Positions 52,321 through 61,918 of a stretch of 64,000 nt of DNA are shown here, one piece after another. A model generated the notes under the pieces. It worked only from the letters and a program-made list of their open reading frames with translations. It had not been told where the DNA came from and ran no database searches. The position numbers and the translations under genes are program-made. The number at the start of each line of letters is the position of its first letter. Positions within the stretch are counted from its first letter, which is position 1. Source of the DNA: Myxococcales bacterium (GTDB lineage: Bacteria; Myxococcota_C; UBA6777); assembly GCA_020632975.1 (NCBI GenBank), contig JACKEL010000005.1:124001-188000 (forward strand). Direction: 5' to 3'.

Positions 52321-55300
52321 TTAACGACAGCCAATGGCAGGCGTCACTTGAACCAAACCGCTTTGTTTGAAGAAAAGATAATCCGAGCTATATGTCACGT
52401 CCCAAGTGTAGGTGCAGTCGTGGTTCCAAGTCGCAGTAAAGCAACCTCTTGAACCAACGCACACGGTGCTGGCATTTTTTGAAGAAGGCGTCGCTTCGGG
52501 GACTTTGGCGAGATAAGCCTGGGAAGAGCCACAGGTGGGAGGGGAGCCATCCATTAAGAAGGCACAACCGATGCTGCCGAGATTTCCATAACCACCAATT
52601 GAATTGAGGAAAGTCGATCGATTGATCGTGATAAGGTCCGTCCCATCGGCTGCTTTGGGTGTCCAACTGACATTGACATTACTTGCCGCACAATTGAATT
52701 GCTTGTTGCCCGCACACTCCCAATTCCAAACCATGTCACTAGACGGCTGAAAAGTATGCGTTTTTTGAAGCTTGCACTCCGTGGTATTGGTGTAAGTGCA
52801 ATTGTTGCAGTTCGCATCGTACCAATTGCGCGTCTCCCCGTTGTAATGGCAGTCCGCATCACCCGTTTCTGTGTAGACAACCGATCGTGAACACGAACAG
52901 AGATTGATGCTGTTGGTGGTGTTACCATAGCCATAATCCACTCGATTATTGCAGTCGTAATTCCAGTTGTTGCAGGCATTTTGGGCTGTAAAGTACTTGG
53001 TCTGTCCAGGTTTGGCGTTGGCGTCGAGATCGCAGCAGTCATCATGCGAGGTTTTGTAGTCTCTACTTTGACCGTTGTGTGTGTAAGTCAGAGAGATGCA
53101 ATTGCCTTTGCCAATGCAGATCTTGGAGGCATCCCCTTGCATCACGCAACCACGTAGATCTGGGGTGGCGCTCTCTCTTCCGTGACCATCACCATCATCG
53201 TCACGGTAATAATTTTGGAACGTCGCGTCTTCGTCGATCTGCCCATTGCAGTTGTTGTCGATCCCATCGCAGACATCGACAGCATTTGGCTTGATCTTAT
53301 CGTTTGTATCGTCGCAATCCCCTGCTTGCGTGATGTATTTTGCAGGCTTTTGCGCTGGGCATCGCGCTATCGTGTCGTTGGGATTGCCGTATCCATCGCC
53401 ATCTGCGTCATTGTAATACGTCGTTTTGGCCAGACCATTGTCGATCTGTCCATCGCAGTCGTTGTCGAGTCCATCGCAGACCTCGATGGAGGGATTCTTG
53501 AGCAACTTGCACGAGTCTGTAGGCCAAGTTCCATTGGGGCATGTGGCTTGTTGGCCTGCGGTTGTCTGGGGACAGTGATCGCATTTGTTGCAATCGAGCC
53601 AAGTTCCGCCACTACAGACACGTAGGGCTTTATCGCACTCCCCTTTGCCATTGGAATTACCACAAGGCGCGTTGGCACGGGCAAATCCGTAGCTGTCCTT
53701 TTCATGCGTGATGTAATGGACCGTCTCACCGTCTTTTGTGTCACCGCAGGCTTTTTCTGTTTTTTGATCGACGCAGCCGCCTAGATAATTCGCGGGTGCC
53801 GCGTAAGGTTGGAAGGAAACGCAAGCCCAACCCACTTCTTTTTTGGTGATATCAGGCGAACGCTGGCCATCGTCGGGTGTACATTCGAGTTCGATATCTC
53901 GCTTGGTGGGGTCATTTTCATTCAGCTTTGCGGCAAAATTACAACGCGTACGGTTGTAATGCTTGGAGAATCCGTAGTTTTCTGGATGAAAATAACCTTG
54001 GACCGTAGTCTTGTCGTAGGCATTGTCGAAGACAACGCATTGAAAAAGACTTGGGATCAGGCGTTGAACATCTTTGAGCCAACACGCTTGGAGCCCAGAC
54101 TTGGTTTTTGTAGGATCGTTGGGATCAGGGCATTGTTGGCTGTCTTTGAGGGCGCATCTCTTCCAATAATCGGGCAAAAAGGCATCTGCTTGCTGTTGAC
54201 ATTGAAGTGCAAGACCTTGTTGGTCAGCCGTTTTTGAGCGCGTCCGTTCGTAGATATGGAACACGGGGATCTTGGTTCCATTGTTATCGTAGTCCTGTTG
54301 AAAGCCCCCATAATGCAGCGCAACGAAGTACCCAAGAGGCAACAGCGGTTTGAACTCCGTTGTAGGATAAGGTGTATCGTTGGGACTTTCTGTGGCGTCA
54401 TCGAGTTGGTTATCATTGAGGTCGAGACCTGCGATGCAGCCTTTGGTCAACGTGTTGATCTCGGCAGGCTCGAAACGACGGCCTTCTACGCAGTTTCCAC
54501 GGTAACAGATCGTATTGGGGCAGTCTGTATCCGCAGCACATGCACTCGATGTTGCGATGGGCAGAGCGGCCTGATCTTTCGAATAGACGGGCAAGTCAAT
54601 CAACTTTCCGCCGCCGTCATTACGAAAGGTTTCGACCATGGCCGCTTCGAGATCCAGCTTTTGGATCTGGGGCTGTTGGCCTTCTGCGTGGTACACGACG
54701 TGTTGGAACTTCTTTAGTGCACAACGTGCGTTGTTTTGGATCTGCTTGTCTGTCGAAGTAACCGCCCGATAAGCCTCGATGTTGATCCATCCATCTTGGT
54801 CTTTGTCGCATACGCCATAGCCCGCCCCAGTGAGATAATAGTGGCCTTCCTTTGTCTTACAAAAGAGGGGTTTCTTGCTGATCAAGTCGAATTCGATTTC
54901 GAAGGGTTGCAGCATGGCATTTTGAGCGTCTTGAGAAAAGCTCGGAAAGCCAGGCTCTTGTACCAGTCCTTTGCAAAAGTCTTCGACTTTGTAGCACTGG
55001 CCTTTGTAAGCAAACTCATCCGCGCCACAAGAGATATCTTCGAAAGAAATCTCGCTTGTTTTTTCGACAGAAGACTCTGCTTGGATCTCGGTGACAGCGG
55101 GCTCATCTGCCCCACCGCTCTAACGAGCAGGCTCCGTACCTCCATCAAAAAGAGTCTCTTTGTTCGCTTCATCTTGCCCTTCCGACGGGCTTTTTTCAAC
55201 TTCCGTTTTTTCTGCACCGGGGGAACAACGACAAGAGCTAAAGTCAGAGCCATCCTCACGACAAGTCTGCGTTCCTTTCAGGCTCAAACACGAACACTCT

Positions 55301-55401
55301 TTTGTCTCCCCTGGATTGCAGACCTGCGCAGGGCCACAACCCACCACGACTCACCCCAACACAGAGAAAAACACAAAGACATATGCCATGTAACGAATCA
55401 T
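52321..55401 (-). pseudogene. MopE-like Cys-rich lipoprotein gene interrupted by two in-frame stops
   Basis: One frame runs from the ATG at 55401 to 52321 (1026 codons) and is broken only by TGA at 55353-55351 (codon 17) and TAG at 55122-55120 (codon 94). The start encodes a signal (MIRYMAYVFVFFSVLG, then the TGA, then VVVGC), with a lipobox-like VVGC just after the stop. Next comes CNPGETKECSCLSLKGTQTC, typical of such proteins. After the second stop the frame is open for 932 codons and carries MopE-type metal-binding repeats (CDGLDNDCDGQIDNG; DADGDGYGNP; CDGIDNNCNGQIDEDA) and many Cys. An ORF starting at ATG 54915 would lack any export signal. Each stop could arise from one C-to-T change (CGA to TGA; CAG to TAG). 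Most likely a recently inactivated gene. Confidence 0.75.
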
Positions 55402-55745
55402 TGAAACACCCACAATGCTAGAAAGCCAAAGATGCACGACACAAACCTTGGAAAAAACAAATCACGCCCTTTTCAGCGAACCTTGTGCCAAAGTCTCGCT
55501 TAAAATCAAAAACATATTACAATTCAAATCTTTGTTCTTTGCAATCCTTGGATTCTTCTCTCTCAAATATCTATTTCCACGAATGTAGAAATCATTTGTA
55601 AAGAATCGAAGATCCGAGGGCTCGGGAGATCGTGCTCTTGCTTGTATTGGAATTGCGATAAAATCAAAAGAGAAAAGGAGAGGAGATTTGCGCGGTAGAT
55701 GCGAGGAGATAGACGAAGAGAGTGTATGGAAGAGGAGGATCTGTG
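55402..55745. other. AT-rich intergenic stretch
   Basis: This 344-bp gap separates the MopE-like pseudogene from the end of the GMC oxidoreductase operon. The part near 55500-55600 is clearly AT-rich. I found no supported ORF or RNA gene; it should include the promoter of the pseudogene. Confidence 0.5.
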
Positions 55746-56345
55746 TTATCGACCGATCAGGTTGTATCGTTCTAACACAAAGAAGCTGACAAAGACCACC
55801 AAGGGGCCGATTTTTGCGTAGGCTTTCCCCAAAAGCAAGTCGGGATTATCGGGTTCAAGCTGCACCACAAAGTCTTTGAGAACGCGTCCAGGGTGCAGTG
55901 GCGAGCCAATGGGACCACGCTGATAATCCAGCAACAACGCGTCTTTGTGTGGATCGATCCCACCCCCTGTATAGTGCGTGATGAGAAAGTACCCATGACG
56001 AAAGGCGTCAAGCTCGTTGGGAAGGGCAAGATGGGGCTGACGCAAACCATTCTGACGAACGTTGACGTTGTAGCCAATCATCTCACCATCTTCGTAAGTC
56101 CCCGAACGAAGGGTAAAACCTTTTCGAAACTTACGAATCATCAAGGGACGTGTGATCGGGTTGGTGTTCCAACCTCGAAACTCCCAACCATCGATCTGTT
56201 CGAAGGAAGGGCTTTTTCCTTGTGCAAAAAGCCGCTCCAGCTCAGCATTGCCCATCTGTGCAAGGCGATTGAATGTGAGATAGCGGTGTTGAACCCCCGC
56301 TCGTGGAGAGGAAGCCACATCTTGCGACATCATGGAAGCACTCAT
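55746..56345 (-). CDS. Conserved-looking partner of the GMC oxidoreductase, unrecognised
   Basis: The protein is 199 residues, no signal peptide. AAAGGAG stands six bases before the ATG at 56345, 11 bp after the oxidoreductase stop, so the genes are co-transcribed. Readable features are a basic middle (PLMIRKFRKGFTLRSG), GMxN-like YNVNVRQNGLRQPHLALPNE and a hydrophobic C-terminal part (AYAKIGPLVVFVSFFVLERY) that could touch the membrane. I cannot name a family. A role as accessory subunit or substrate-related enzyme of the oxidoreductase is inferred from the operon. Confidence 0.6.
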   Translation of the reverse strand: MSASMMSQDVASSPRAGVQHRYLTFNRLAQMGNAELERLFAQGKSPSFEQIDGWEFRGWNTNPITRPLMIRKFRKGFTLRSGTYEDGEMIGYNVNVRQNGLRQPHLALPNELDAFRHGYFLITHYTGGGIDPHKDALLLDYQRGPIGSPLHPGRVLKDFVVQLEPDNPDLLLGKAYAKIGPLVVFVSFFVLERYNLIGR

Positions 56346-56356
56346 GTGTTTCTCCT

Positions 56357-57868
56357 TTACGCAGCGTAACGTTCAGCGATCCCCAACGCAGCGCGTCGAG
56401 AGAAAGCCATAATGGTTTCTTGGGGGTTGCTCACGGTCCCTGTGGGAAGCACGCTTGCATCGCAGACAAACAGGTCGCGGATATCGTGGGACTCACACCA
56501 ACTGTCAACGACCGAATGACGGGGATCTCCGCCCATCGCGCAGGTTCCAAAAAGGTGCGTCGCGACATACTGAAACGATGTGGGGCGAAAACGTTGGGTC
56601 ACAAGCATCTCGCTTTGTGAAGGATCGCGCAGGACCTTGGGGATTCCATGGCAGCCTGCGTACACTTCTTTGGCACCCGATGCAAAGAGTGCATCCACGC
56701 AAGACTTCAGACCAAAAGCTGTCTCATCCACATCTTCTTGACGAACCCAAAAGAAGCTCATGGGTCTTCCATTGGCGCCTTCACGGACCATCCCCGTCGA
56801 ACATCCCCGTGGTTTGGTCGCAACCGTTGTGCAATGCTTGAAGTTCTTGATGCGTTGTTGCAACTCGTGACCCACGCCAGGCAAACGACCCGCAAAGACC
56901 GCAGGGGGCGCCCACAGCGTCTCCATCACGAGACCGCGTTTTTCCATCAAGTTGGAGCCCCAACCCTGAATCGCCCCATACCAGGGATAGATCGCTTGGT
57001 CGAAGAAGCCCATCGCCATCACGCCAAGGTGAGCGCGCAGATTTTTTCCGATGCGTTTGTTGCGGATACCCGCGCGTTGCAGCAACAACGGGGACCAAAA
57101 AACACCACCACTACACACGACGGCATCAGCATGAACGATCAATCGCCCTTGCGGCTTTCGCGTCTCAGGATCGAGGATATCTGCCTCAACCCCGCAGGCA
57201 CGGCCATTTTCGATACGTAGGTGTGTTGCGCGACACAAAGAATACAGGTCTGTTCCGCTGGTGACTGCGCGCAAAACATACGTCGCAGCCATGGTCTGTT
57301 TGACACCCGTGGGGCAACCTGTGAAACAGTCGCTTGCGCCTTGGCAACCTTTGACGACGCGTTGCAAGGGGTGGCTATCCCAACCCAAGGTCTCAAAGCC
57401 ACGTTTCAAAAGGAGATTTTTCTCTCCTTGGGTGGGCATCTGCGAAGGCTCCATCCCCATCTCTTCTTCAAGGATCTCAAAGTGTTCTTGCATCTCTTCG
57501 AGCGTGAGATCTTTGAGTTGGTGGTCTTCGATCCACTCTTTCAAGATGCGTTCAGGCAAACGCTTAAAGATCGCTGAGTTGATCTCTGAGGTCCCGCCCA
57601 CACACTCGGCTTGCAACATCGTGACGAAAGCGTTTCCAATCGCTGCATTCGCGCCACTTTCAGAGAGGAATCGTTGCATAAACTCGCCGATATCGCGGGT
57701 GGATTCGCTAGCACGCAGACGCGGCCCCGCTTCCAACAAGATCACATCGACTCCACGTTCGCTCAATTCTTTCGCAACCACCGCTCCGCCGGGGCCTGAG
57801 CCGATCACACAGACTTGTGTTCGACGCTCATGTGTACCGCGCAGCGCTTCTGTATCTTGCATAGGCAT
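56357..57868 (-). CDS. GMC-family FAD oxidoreductase
   Basis: The protein is 503 residues. The N-terminal FAD-binding motif VCVIGSGPGGAVVAKELSER (19-38) ends with the acidic ILLEAG. ECVGGTSEINSAIFKRLPER matches the second GMC signature. A CQGASDCFTGCPTGVKQT segment has four Cys-spaced positions of the type seen in cholesterol-oxidase-like and long-chain alcohol oxidases. The C-terminal HLFGTCAMG and CDASVLPTGTVSNPQETIMA carry the catalytic His/Asn region. The enzyme oxidises an alcohol, possibly a sterol or long-chain lipid. AAGGAG precedes the ATG, 12 bp after the upstream gene. No Tat or Sec signal. Confidence 0.88.
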   Translation of the reverse strand: MPMQDTEALRGTHERRTQVCVIGSGPGGAVVAKELSERGVDVILLEAGPRLRASESTRDIGEFMQRFLSESGANAAIGNAFVTMLQAECVGGTSEINSAIFKRLPERILKEWIEDHQLKDLTLEEMQEHFEILEEEMGMEPSQMPTQGEKNLLLKRGFETLGWDSHPLQRVVKGCQGASDCFTGCPTGVKQTMAATYVLRAVTSGTDLYSLCRATHLRIENGRACGVEADILDPETRKPQGRLIVHADAVVCSGGVFWSPLLLQRAGIRNKRIGKNLRAHLGVMAMGFFDQAIYPWYGAIQGWGSNLMEKRGLVMETLWAPPAVFAGRLPGVGHELQQRIKNFKHCTTVATKPRGCSTGMVREGANGRPMSFFWVRQEDVDETAFGLKSCVDALFASGAKEVYAGCHGIPKVLRDPSQSEMLVTQRFRPTSFQYVATHLFGTCAMGGDPRHSVVDSWCESHDIRDLFVCDASVLPTGTVSNPQETIMAFSRRAALGIAERYAA

Positions 57869-57880
57869 CTTCTTTACTCC

Positions 57881-58480
57881 TTACGCTGCGCGTTCGACTT
57901 GCGCGGGGTCTTGTTTCTCTTCGGTCACCACTGCGGCTTCTGGCGTCTCTTCAGACCACTGCGAAAAGCCCGGTCGTAGCTCGATATCACGAGGATCGCT
58001 TTCGTAAGCGTTCATCTTGAAGTATTCCATCTCATGCAAGACACGCTCGTCAGCCAGATACGCCATACACACAAAGACCCGAATCATCGTGCTCAACATC
58101 CGAAATATATAGACATCGGTAAACTCAAGATCCCGCATCATCTGCTCTTGAGCGCCAGCGTCCATCTTCGAGAAACGCAACCCACGACGAAAAAAGACAG
58201 GAAAGACAAACTCATACATCAGCATCGTCACAGCGATCAGGTCGCGCTTGTCTGGAGGAAGCTCGTCAAAACGCTCCAAAAGATATTCCACAACACCCGT
58301 ATCTTCCGCACTGTACGGAATCGCCCCACCTTCGGGCAACATCGACTGCGAAACATCGTGCAAAGCGCGCTCGACTCGCTCGCGTACCCAAGGTTGGTAC
58401 GCCAACCCACGCTCCAACCCCAACATCCCCAACAAACCACTCGCGGACTCCCATACCTGCGATGTTAACGTACCCAACAT
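57881..58480 (-). CDS. Possible small subunit of the GMC oxidoreductase
   Basis: The ATG at 58480 shares its A with the TGA of the FadR-family gene; GAGAGGAG lies before it, so translation is coupled. The 199-residue product is mostly helical (RELxxRF-like VEYLLERFDELPPDKRDLIA; DVYIFRMLSTMIRVFVCMAY; HEMEYFKMNAYES). The plan of a short helical protein with DPR...Y.K near its end, beside a GMC enzyme, recalls gluconate 2-dehydrogenase subunit 3, but similarity is faint. No signal peptide is visible. The upstream extension to 58663 overlaps the regulator and is not supported. Confidence 0.6.
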   Translation of the reverse strand: MLGTLTSQVWESASGLLGMLGLERGLAYQPWVRERVERALHDVSQSMLPEGGAIPYSAEDTGVVEYLLERFDELPPDKRDLIAVTMLMYEFVFPVFFRRGLRFSKMDAGAQEQMMRDLEFTDVYIFRMLSTMIRVFVCMAYLADERVLHEMEYFKMNAYESDPRDIELRPGFSQWSEETPEAAVVTEEKQDPAQVERAA

Positions 58481-59307
58481 CACTCGCTCCTCTCTTCTGG
58501 TCTTTTGGTCTCTTTTGGCTCGACGATATCTTGCTCTCGCAACATCCACGACATCGAGGACAACTTTTCGCGTAAATGCTCCCGATCTGCCCGCATATAC
58601 GCCCGCAACACCTCTTGGGCTTCTTGCCATTCCCCACTCTCTAGATGCCCTTGCACTTTCCAAAAGGCTTGCGGATACGACAGCATCTCGCCATCCAACT
58701 CACAAACAACTGGACTCCAAAACTGCGCAACATACGAAGCCGAACGTTTGTAGATCTGCGACATCGGGCGATAGAAAAAGCCCAACAGCAAACTATTTGC
58801 CGCATCAATCAAAGACTCGAACCACTCCAAGTCCGCTACAAAGATGCGTTCCGGCTCCGCCCCCTCATCCATCAAAGTTTGAAGCGCGATCAAACGATTC
58901 CTCATCTCTGCCCGTTGGTGCTCTGTGCTTCGCTCGCCCACGCGACGCACCACATGCAAAAGAATGGGCTCCCGCACTTCCATAAAGTCGTCAATAATAT
59001 CAACAACTTCTCGCGAAAAACCTTGCGCTAAAAACAACTCTGGCAACAAACGCAAACTGCCGCTGCGACGAAAGTCTGACACCCGCCAAGAACGACCTTG
59101 CCCACCCTCAATCAAGCCATCTGCTTTCAAGATCTGCAAAGCTTGACGCAGACTTACACGGTTGGTCTCAAATTGCTCTGCAAGCTTTTTTTCTGCAGGC
59201 AGCGGATCGCCCACAGACAGGTCTCCACCCAAGATCAAGCGTCGCAAAGATCCCGCCAACTGTTCAGGGACGGTCATCGCTTTCTTGATTGGCTCAAAGA
59301 TCGACAC
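58480..59307 (-). CDS. FadR-subfamily GntR transcription regulator
   Basis: I start at the GTG of 59307, because GAGGAG lies nine bases upstream and the product then begins VSIFEPIKKAMTVPEQLAGS as FadR-type proteins do. The longer frame from a TTG at 59364 would put the operator inside the gene. The 275 residues contain a winged helix (GDPLPAEKKLAEQFETNRVS, then LRQALQILKADGLIEGGQGR) and a helical FCD/FadR-type effector domain (EVVDIIDDFMEVREPILLHV; DLEWFESLIDAANSLL). Such regulators bind acyl-CoA or small acids. It leads the operon with the GMC oxidoreductase and should control it and itself through the palindrome at 59352-59368. Confidence 0.88.
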   Translation of the reverse strand: MSIFEPIKKAMTVPEQLAGSLRRLILGGDLSVGDPLPAEKKLAEQFETNRVSLRQALQILKADGLIEGGQGRSWRVSDFRRSGSLRLLPELFLAQGFSREVVDIIDDFMEVREPILLHVVRRVGERSTEHQRAEMRNRLIALQTLMDEGAEPERIFVADLEWFESLIDAANSLLLGFFYRPMSQIYKRSASYVAQFWSPVVCELDGEMLSYPQAFWKVQGHLESGEWQEAQEVLRAYMRADREHLREKLSSMSWMLREQDIVEPKETKRPEERSE

Positions 59308-59351
59308 GGTCCAACTCTCCTCGTCTATGGTTGCATCTGTTTTACCTGACA

Positions 59352-59368
59352 ACTTGTTAAACAAGTTA
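59352..59368. promoter_or_regulatory. 17-bp palindromic operator for the FadR-family regulator
   Basis: aacttgtt, a, aacaagtt is a perfect palindrome around one central base and contains ttgt-N3-acaa, the half-site form expected for FadR-subfamily GntR proteins. It lies 45 bp before the regulator GTG and covers part of the -10 box, the classic position for autorepression. Confidence 0.75.
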
Positions 59369-59393
59369 TAAAGTAAACAAAAAAAAGCGCAAG
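59366..59393 (-). promoter_or_regulatory. Promoter of the FadR-GMC operon
   Basis: On the minus strand, TATAAC (59371-59366) is a good -10 box and TTGCGC (59393-59388) a weak -35 box, 16 bp apart. The -10 overlaps the palindromic operator. Confidence 0.5.
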
Positions 59394-59451
59394 CGATTTT
59401 GTGTCACAGAACCGTCACAACCCGTAAAGACAGAGAAATACTGGAAAAGAT

Positions 59452-60192
59452 CTATCTTTTGGACAGGATCAAAAAGGAGAGGCGCAACCAAAGAAGCGCA
59501 GAGGAAACGATCAAACTGATGGAAGAGATGCGGAGAAGTCGGGGGACCTCAAAAGGTGAGAAACGTTGGGCGAGCAGCGCTGCGAAAAGGCAAAGTGTGA
59601 GAGGAAAGAGCAAGGCTCCCCAACGCCAAGGTGGGGAAAGATCCGAGAAGATGGAAAGCAACGCACCCAACAACAACGCCCATGCGAGCAAAGAAGACTG
59701 TGCTTTGAGCATCGCCATCCAAGTATGCGGACGAGGTTTGTGTGGGAGTCGAGCGGCCGCCTGCACCCGAGGAAAGTCCAAGGTGGCCCCTTGATGACAT
59801 GACGAACAAGACCGTTGGAGCTGGGGAGACAACACTTTGTAAAAAGCGATGCGTGGTGCTCCATCACGAACCCAATCCAAGAGCTGATGTTGCAAAGATG
59901 GCGATGTTTTGAAAGGCTGAGAGGACGGGGCTTTTGAGGAGATACTTTTCTTTGAAGAAGAGTGGCTGCTCGCTCGCGAAGCGGCAGAAGAAGCCTTTAT
60001 GCGAGAGGCGATCTTCTGTTGCAAGAGGTGTTTTCCCAAGGTCGTTTGTTGCGCAGCTTGGAAAGAGGCACGCACGCGGCGATAAAGTTGCGGAGAGACC
60101 CGAAGCATCGGGATCGCCGCCAAGACCACGCCTGCCACCACAAAGCTAGCGAGGATCAACACAGAGTAGCGTCCAAAAGAAGAAAGCTGCAC
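59452..60192 (-). CDS. Membrane protein with one c-type heme motif (CSSCH)
   Basis: The GTG at 60192 with GAGGAT upstream starts seven bases after the oxidoreductase stop. The 246-residue product has an N-terminal helix (about 9-30), a Ser/Lys/Arg-rich linker (60-95), a periplasmic segment with WVRDGAPRIAFYKVLS and one CSSCH heme site (129-133), then three C-terminal helices (about 163-182, 190-208, 222-243). The segment before CSSCH has the look of cytochrome-type domains. It could pass electrons from the neighbouring FAD enzyme to the respiratory chain (inference). No known family matches the whole chain. Confidence 0.65.
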   Translation of the reverse strand: MQLSSFGRYSVLILASFVVAGVVLAAIPMLRVSPQLYRRVRASFQAAQQTTLGKHLLQQKIASRIKASSAASRASSHSSSKKSISSKAPSSQPFKTSPSLQHQLLDWVRDGAPRIAFYKVLSPQLQRSCSSCHQGATLDFPRVQAAARLPHKPRPHTWMAMLKAQSSLLAWALLLGALLSIFSDLSPPWRWGALLFPLTLCLFAALLAQRFSPFEVPRLLRISSISLIVSSALLWLRLSFLILSKR

Positions 60193-60199
60193 GATATCC

Positions 60200-61918
60200 T
60201 CACAAGATCGATGAAAAAGGATGTTTTAATCGCCGCATGGCTTCTTCGGCAACGCCGACACTAAACATCGAGACTTGTTCAAAAACGGCCAATCCACCGA
60301 CATCACAGTGCGCAAACAAGATCTGCCCACAGGGTTGTTGCATCTTTTTGCGTTCTTCACCGAACAAAAAGCCTGGAACTGCCGCGTGCATCGCATGTCC
60401 CCAACGAAAGATATCGATATGCGATACGATATCGGGCATCTCAGGATGCATACGCGTCAGTTCGTCGAGGATCTGACCAGCCCAAAACTCCCATCCTTCG
60501 CGCAACAACGAACGTCGTTCTTGATCAGGGGCCGAAGCAAGGCAAGCATAAAAAGTGAGTGTCGTTGCACCATCTTCGTCCAAGACGGCGGTAGGTAGGG
60601 CGTCTGCGTAGATGTATCCTTGTGACCAACTGCGATAACTAAAGTTTTCCCAAGCGATGGGTACATTCATCGGGAAAGCAGGACGTCGGCGACAGCGAAG
60701 ATTGGCCACGATCCACGGGACATAACGCAGCTTGCGAAACTCTGCGCGACCTTGGGTGGCCAGTTCAGGAACACAGTGATAGACGAGGTACTTGGGTGCG
60801 GCAAAGATCGCGCACTTTGCAAGGATCGTCTCGACCTTTTGGGTCGCGGTATCAAGAGAAGTCACAAGCACGCCATCTTGTGTATTGCGCACACGCAGCA
60901 CAAGTTGCCCAGTTTTACAGGACGTTGGAGGGAGATGGCGCATCAACTGACGTACCAAAAAAGCGTTCCCTTCAGGCCAAGACATCTTGCGATCTGTTGG
61001 GTCGATGGGGTCGATGGCGGGGTGGTGCGGTATCCCTTTGGGGGGAGGCAACGGTTTTCGCGGATACAGCGAGGTATAATACTGCATCCCAGCCCAAGCG
61101 GAGATCGACTCGATCGGCAAAGAAAACTCATCAATACAACGATCATTCAACGACCAACGCAGGATCTCTGAAGTCAGTCCGAGTTCCTTCAGGTAGTCCG
61201 CCATGGTGATCTGATCGAGGCGACGAATCGTCTTGTCTTGGCTCACGCCGTCCAGAGGATAACCAAAGCCTCGTTTTCCCGCACGATCCCGCCAAGAAGA
61301 CCAGTCCCGCGAAAGCATCTCGAATCGCTCGAGTTCTTGGTAATCTTTGCGGCCCATGAGATGCCAAGGGTACTTTCCTTGGGACCACACGCCATCTGAA
61401 AAGATATTGCGGTGAGGCAGTCGCACGATGTGCTTGGGATCGCACCAAGGCTCCCCATCTACGGGATGATAGCCCAAGATCACACCGCAGTCTTCGTAGA
61501 TCTTACAAAGCGCCCGTAGATCCTTGCTCGGTGGGTCCACATAATGCGCTCCCCACGGATAAGACTGCCCATCGCGCTCGCCACCTTTGGCCGTACCACC
61601 CATCTGCGCGGAGCGTTCGAGGATCACAAAGTCACGCATCCCTGCTTTTTGCAGTCGCCACCCCGCGCAAAGCCCCGACATCCCGCCGCCAATGATCGCG
61701 ACCCCCACTTTTTTCGAGGGGGTCTGTTCCTGGAAAGAAAAACCACCATCACGAAGACGATGACCGATCTCAACATCATCTCCAACGATCGCCCCGCTGA
61801 TCCCGCGTAGTCGTGCGCGTTGTTCTGTCCAAGGCAGACTTCCCCACCAAGACACCCCACCCGCAAGCCCCGCAAGACCCAGCGCTTTCAGAAGATCACG
61901 ACGGCTAATGCCTTCCAC
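60200..61918 (-). CDS. Tat-exported FAD amine-oxidase-like oxidoreductase
   Basis: The GTG at 61918 directly abuts the lysC stop and follows AAAGGAG. The 572-residue protein starts with a twin-arginine signal (SRRDLLKALGLAGLAGG). A Rossmann FAD motif, VAIIGGGMSGLCAGWRLQ (73-90), ends in ILERSAQMGGTAKGG, as in the amine oxidase/phytoene desaturase superfamily. The C-terminal ILFAHCDVGGLAVFEQVSM completes the FAD site. The product is folded and exported with its cofactor to the periplasm. Substrate unknown; the single-heme membrane protein encoded next may accept its electrons. Confidence 0.8.
   Translation of the reverse strand: MEGISRRDLLKALGLAGLAGGVSWWGSLPWTEQRARLRGISGAIVGDDVEIGHRLRDGGFSFQEQTPSKKVGVAIIGGGMSGLCAGWRLQKAGMRDFVILERSAQMGGTAKGGERDGQSYPWGAHYVDPPSKDLRALCKIYEDCGVILGYHPVDGEPWCDPKHIVRLPHRNIFSDGVWSQGKYPWHLMGRKDYQELERFEMLSRDWSSWRDRAGKRGFGYPLDGVSQDKTIRRLDQITMADYLKELGLTSEILRWSLNDRCIDEFSLPIESISAWAGMQYYTSLYPRKPLPPPKGIPHHPAIDPIDPTDRKMSWPEGNAFLVRQLMRHLPPTSCKTGQLVLRVRNTQDGVLVTSLDTATQKVETILAKCAIFAAPKYLVYHCVPELATQGRAEFRKLRYVPWIVANLRCRRRPAFPMNVPIAWENFSYRSWSQGYIYADALPTAVLDEDGATTLTFYACLASAPDQERRSLLREGWEFWAGQILDELTRMHPEMPDIVSHIDIFRWGHAMHAAVPGFLFGEERKKMQQPCGQILFAHCDVGGLAVFEQVSMFSVGVAEEAMRRLKHPFSSIL

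Noticed and set aside
55351..55353. TGA read as tryptophan (alternative genetic code)
   Set aside because: Many other genes here, such as the first AgmX-like gene, end correctly at TGA, so a recoded TGA is not supported.
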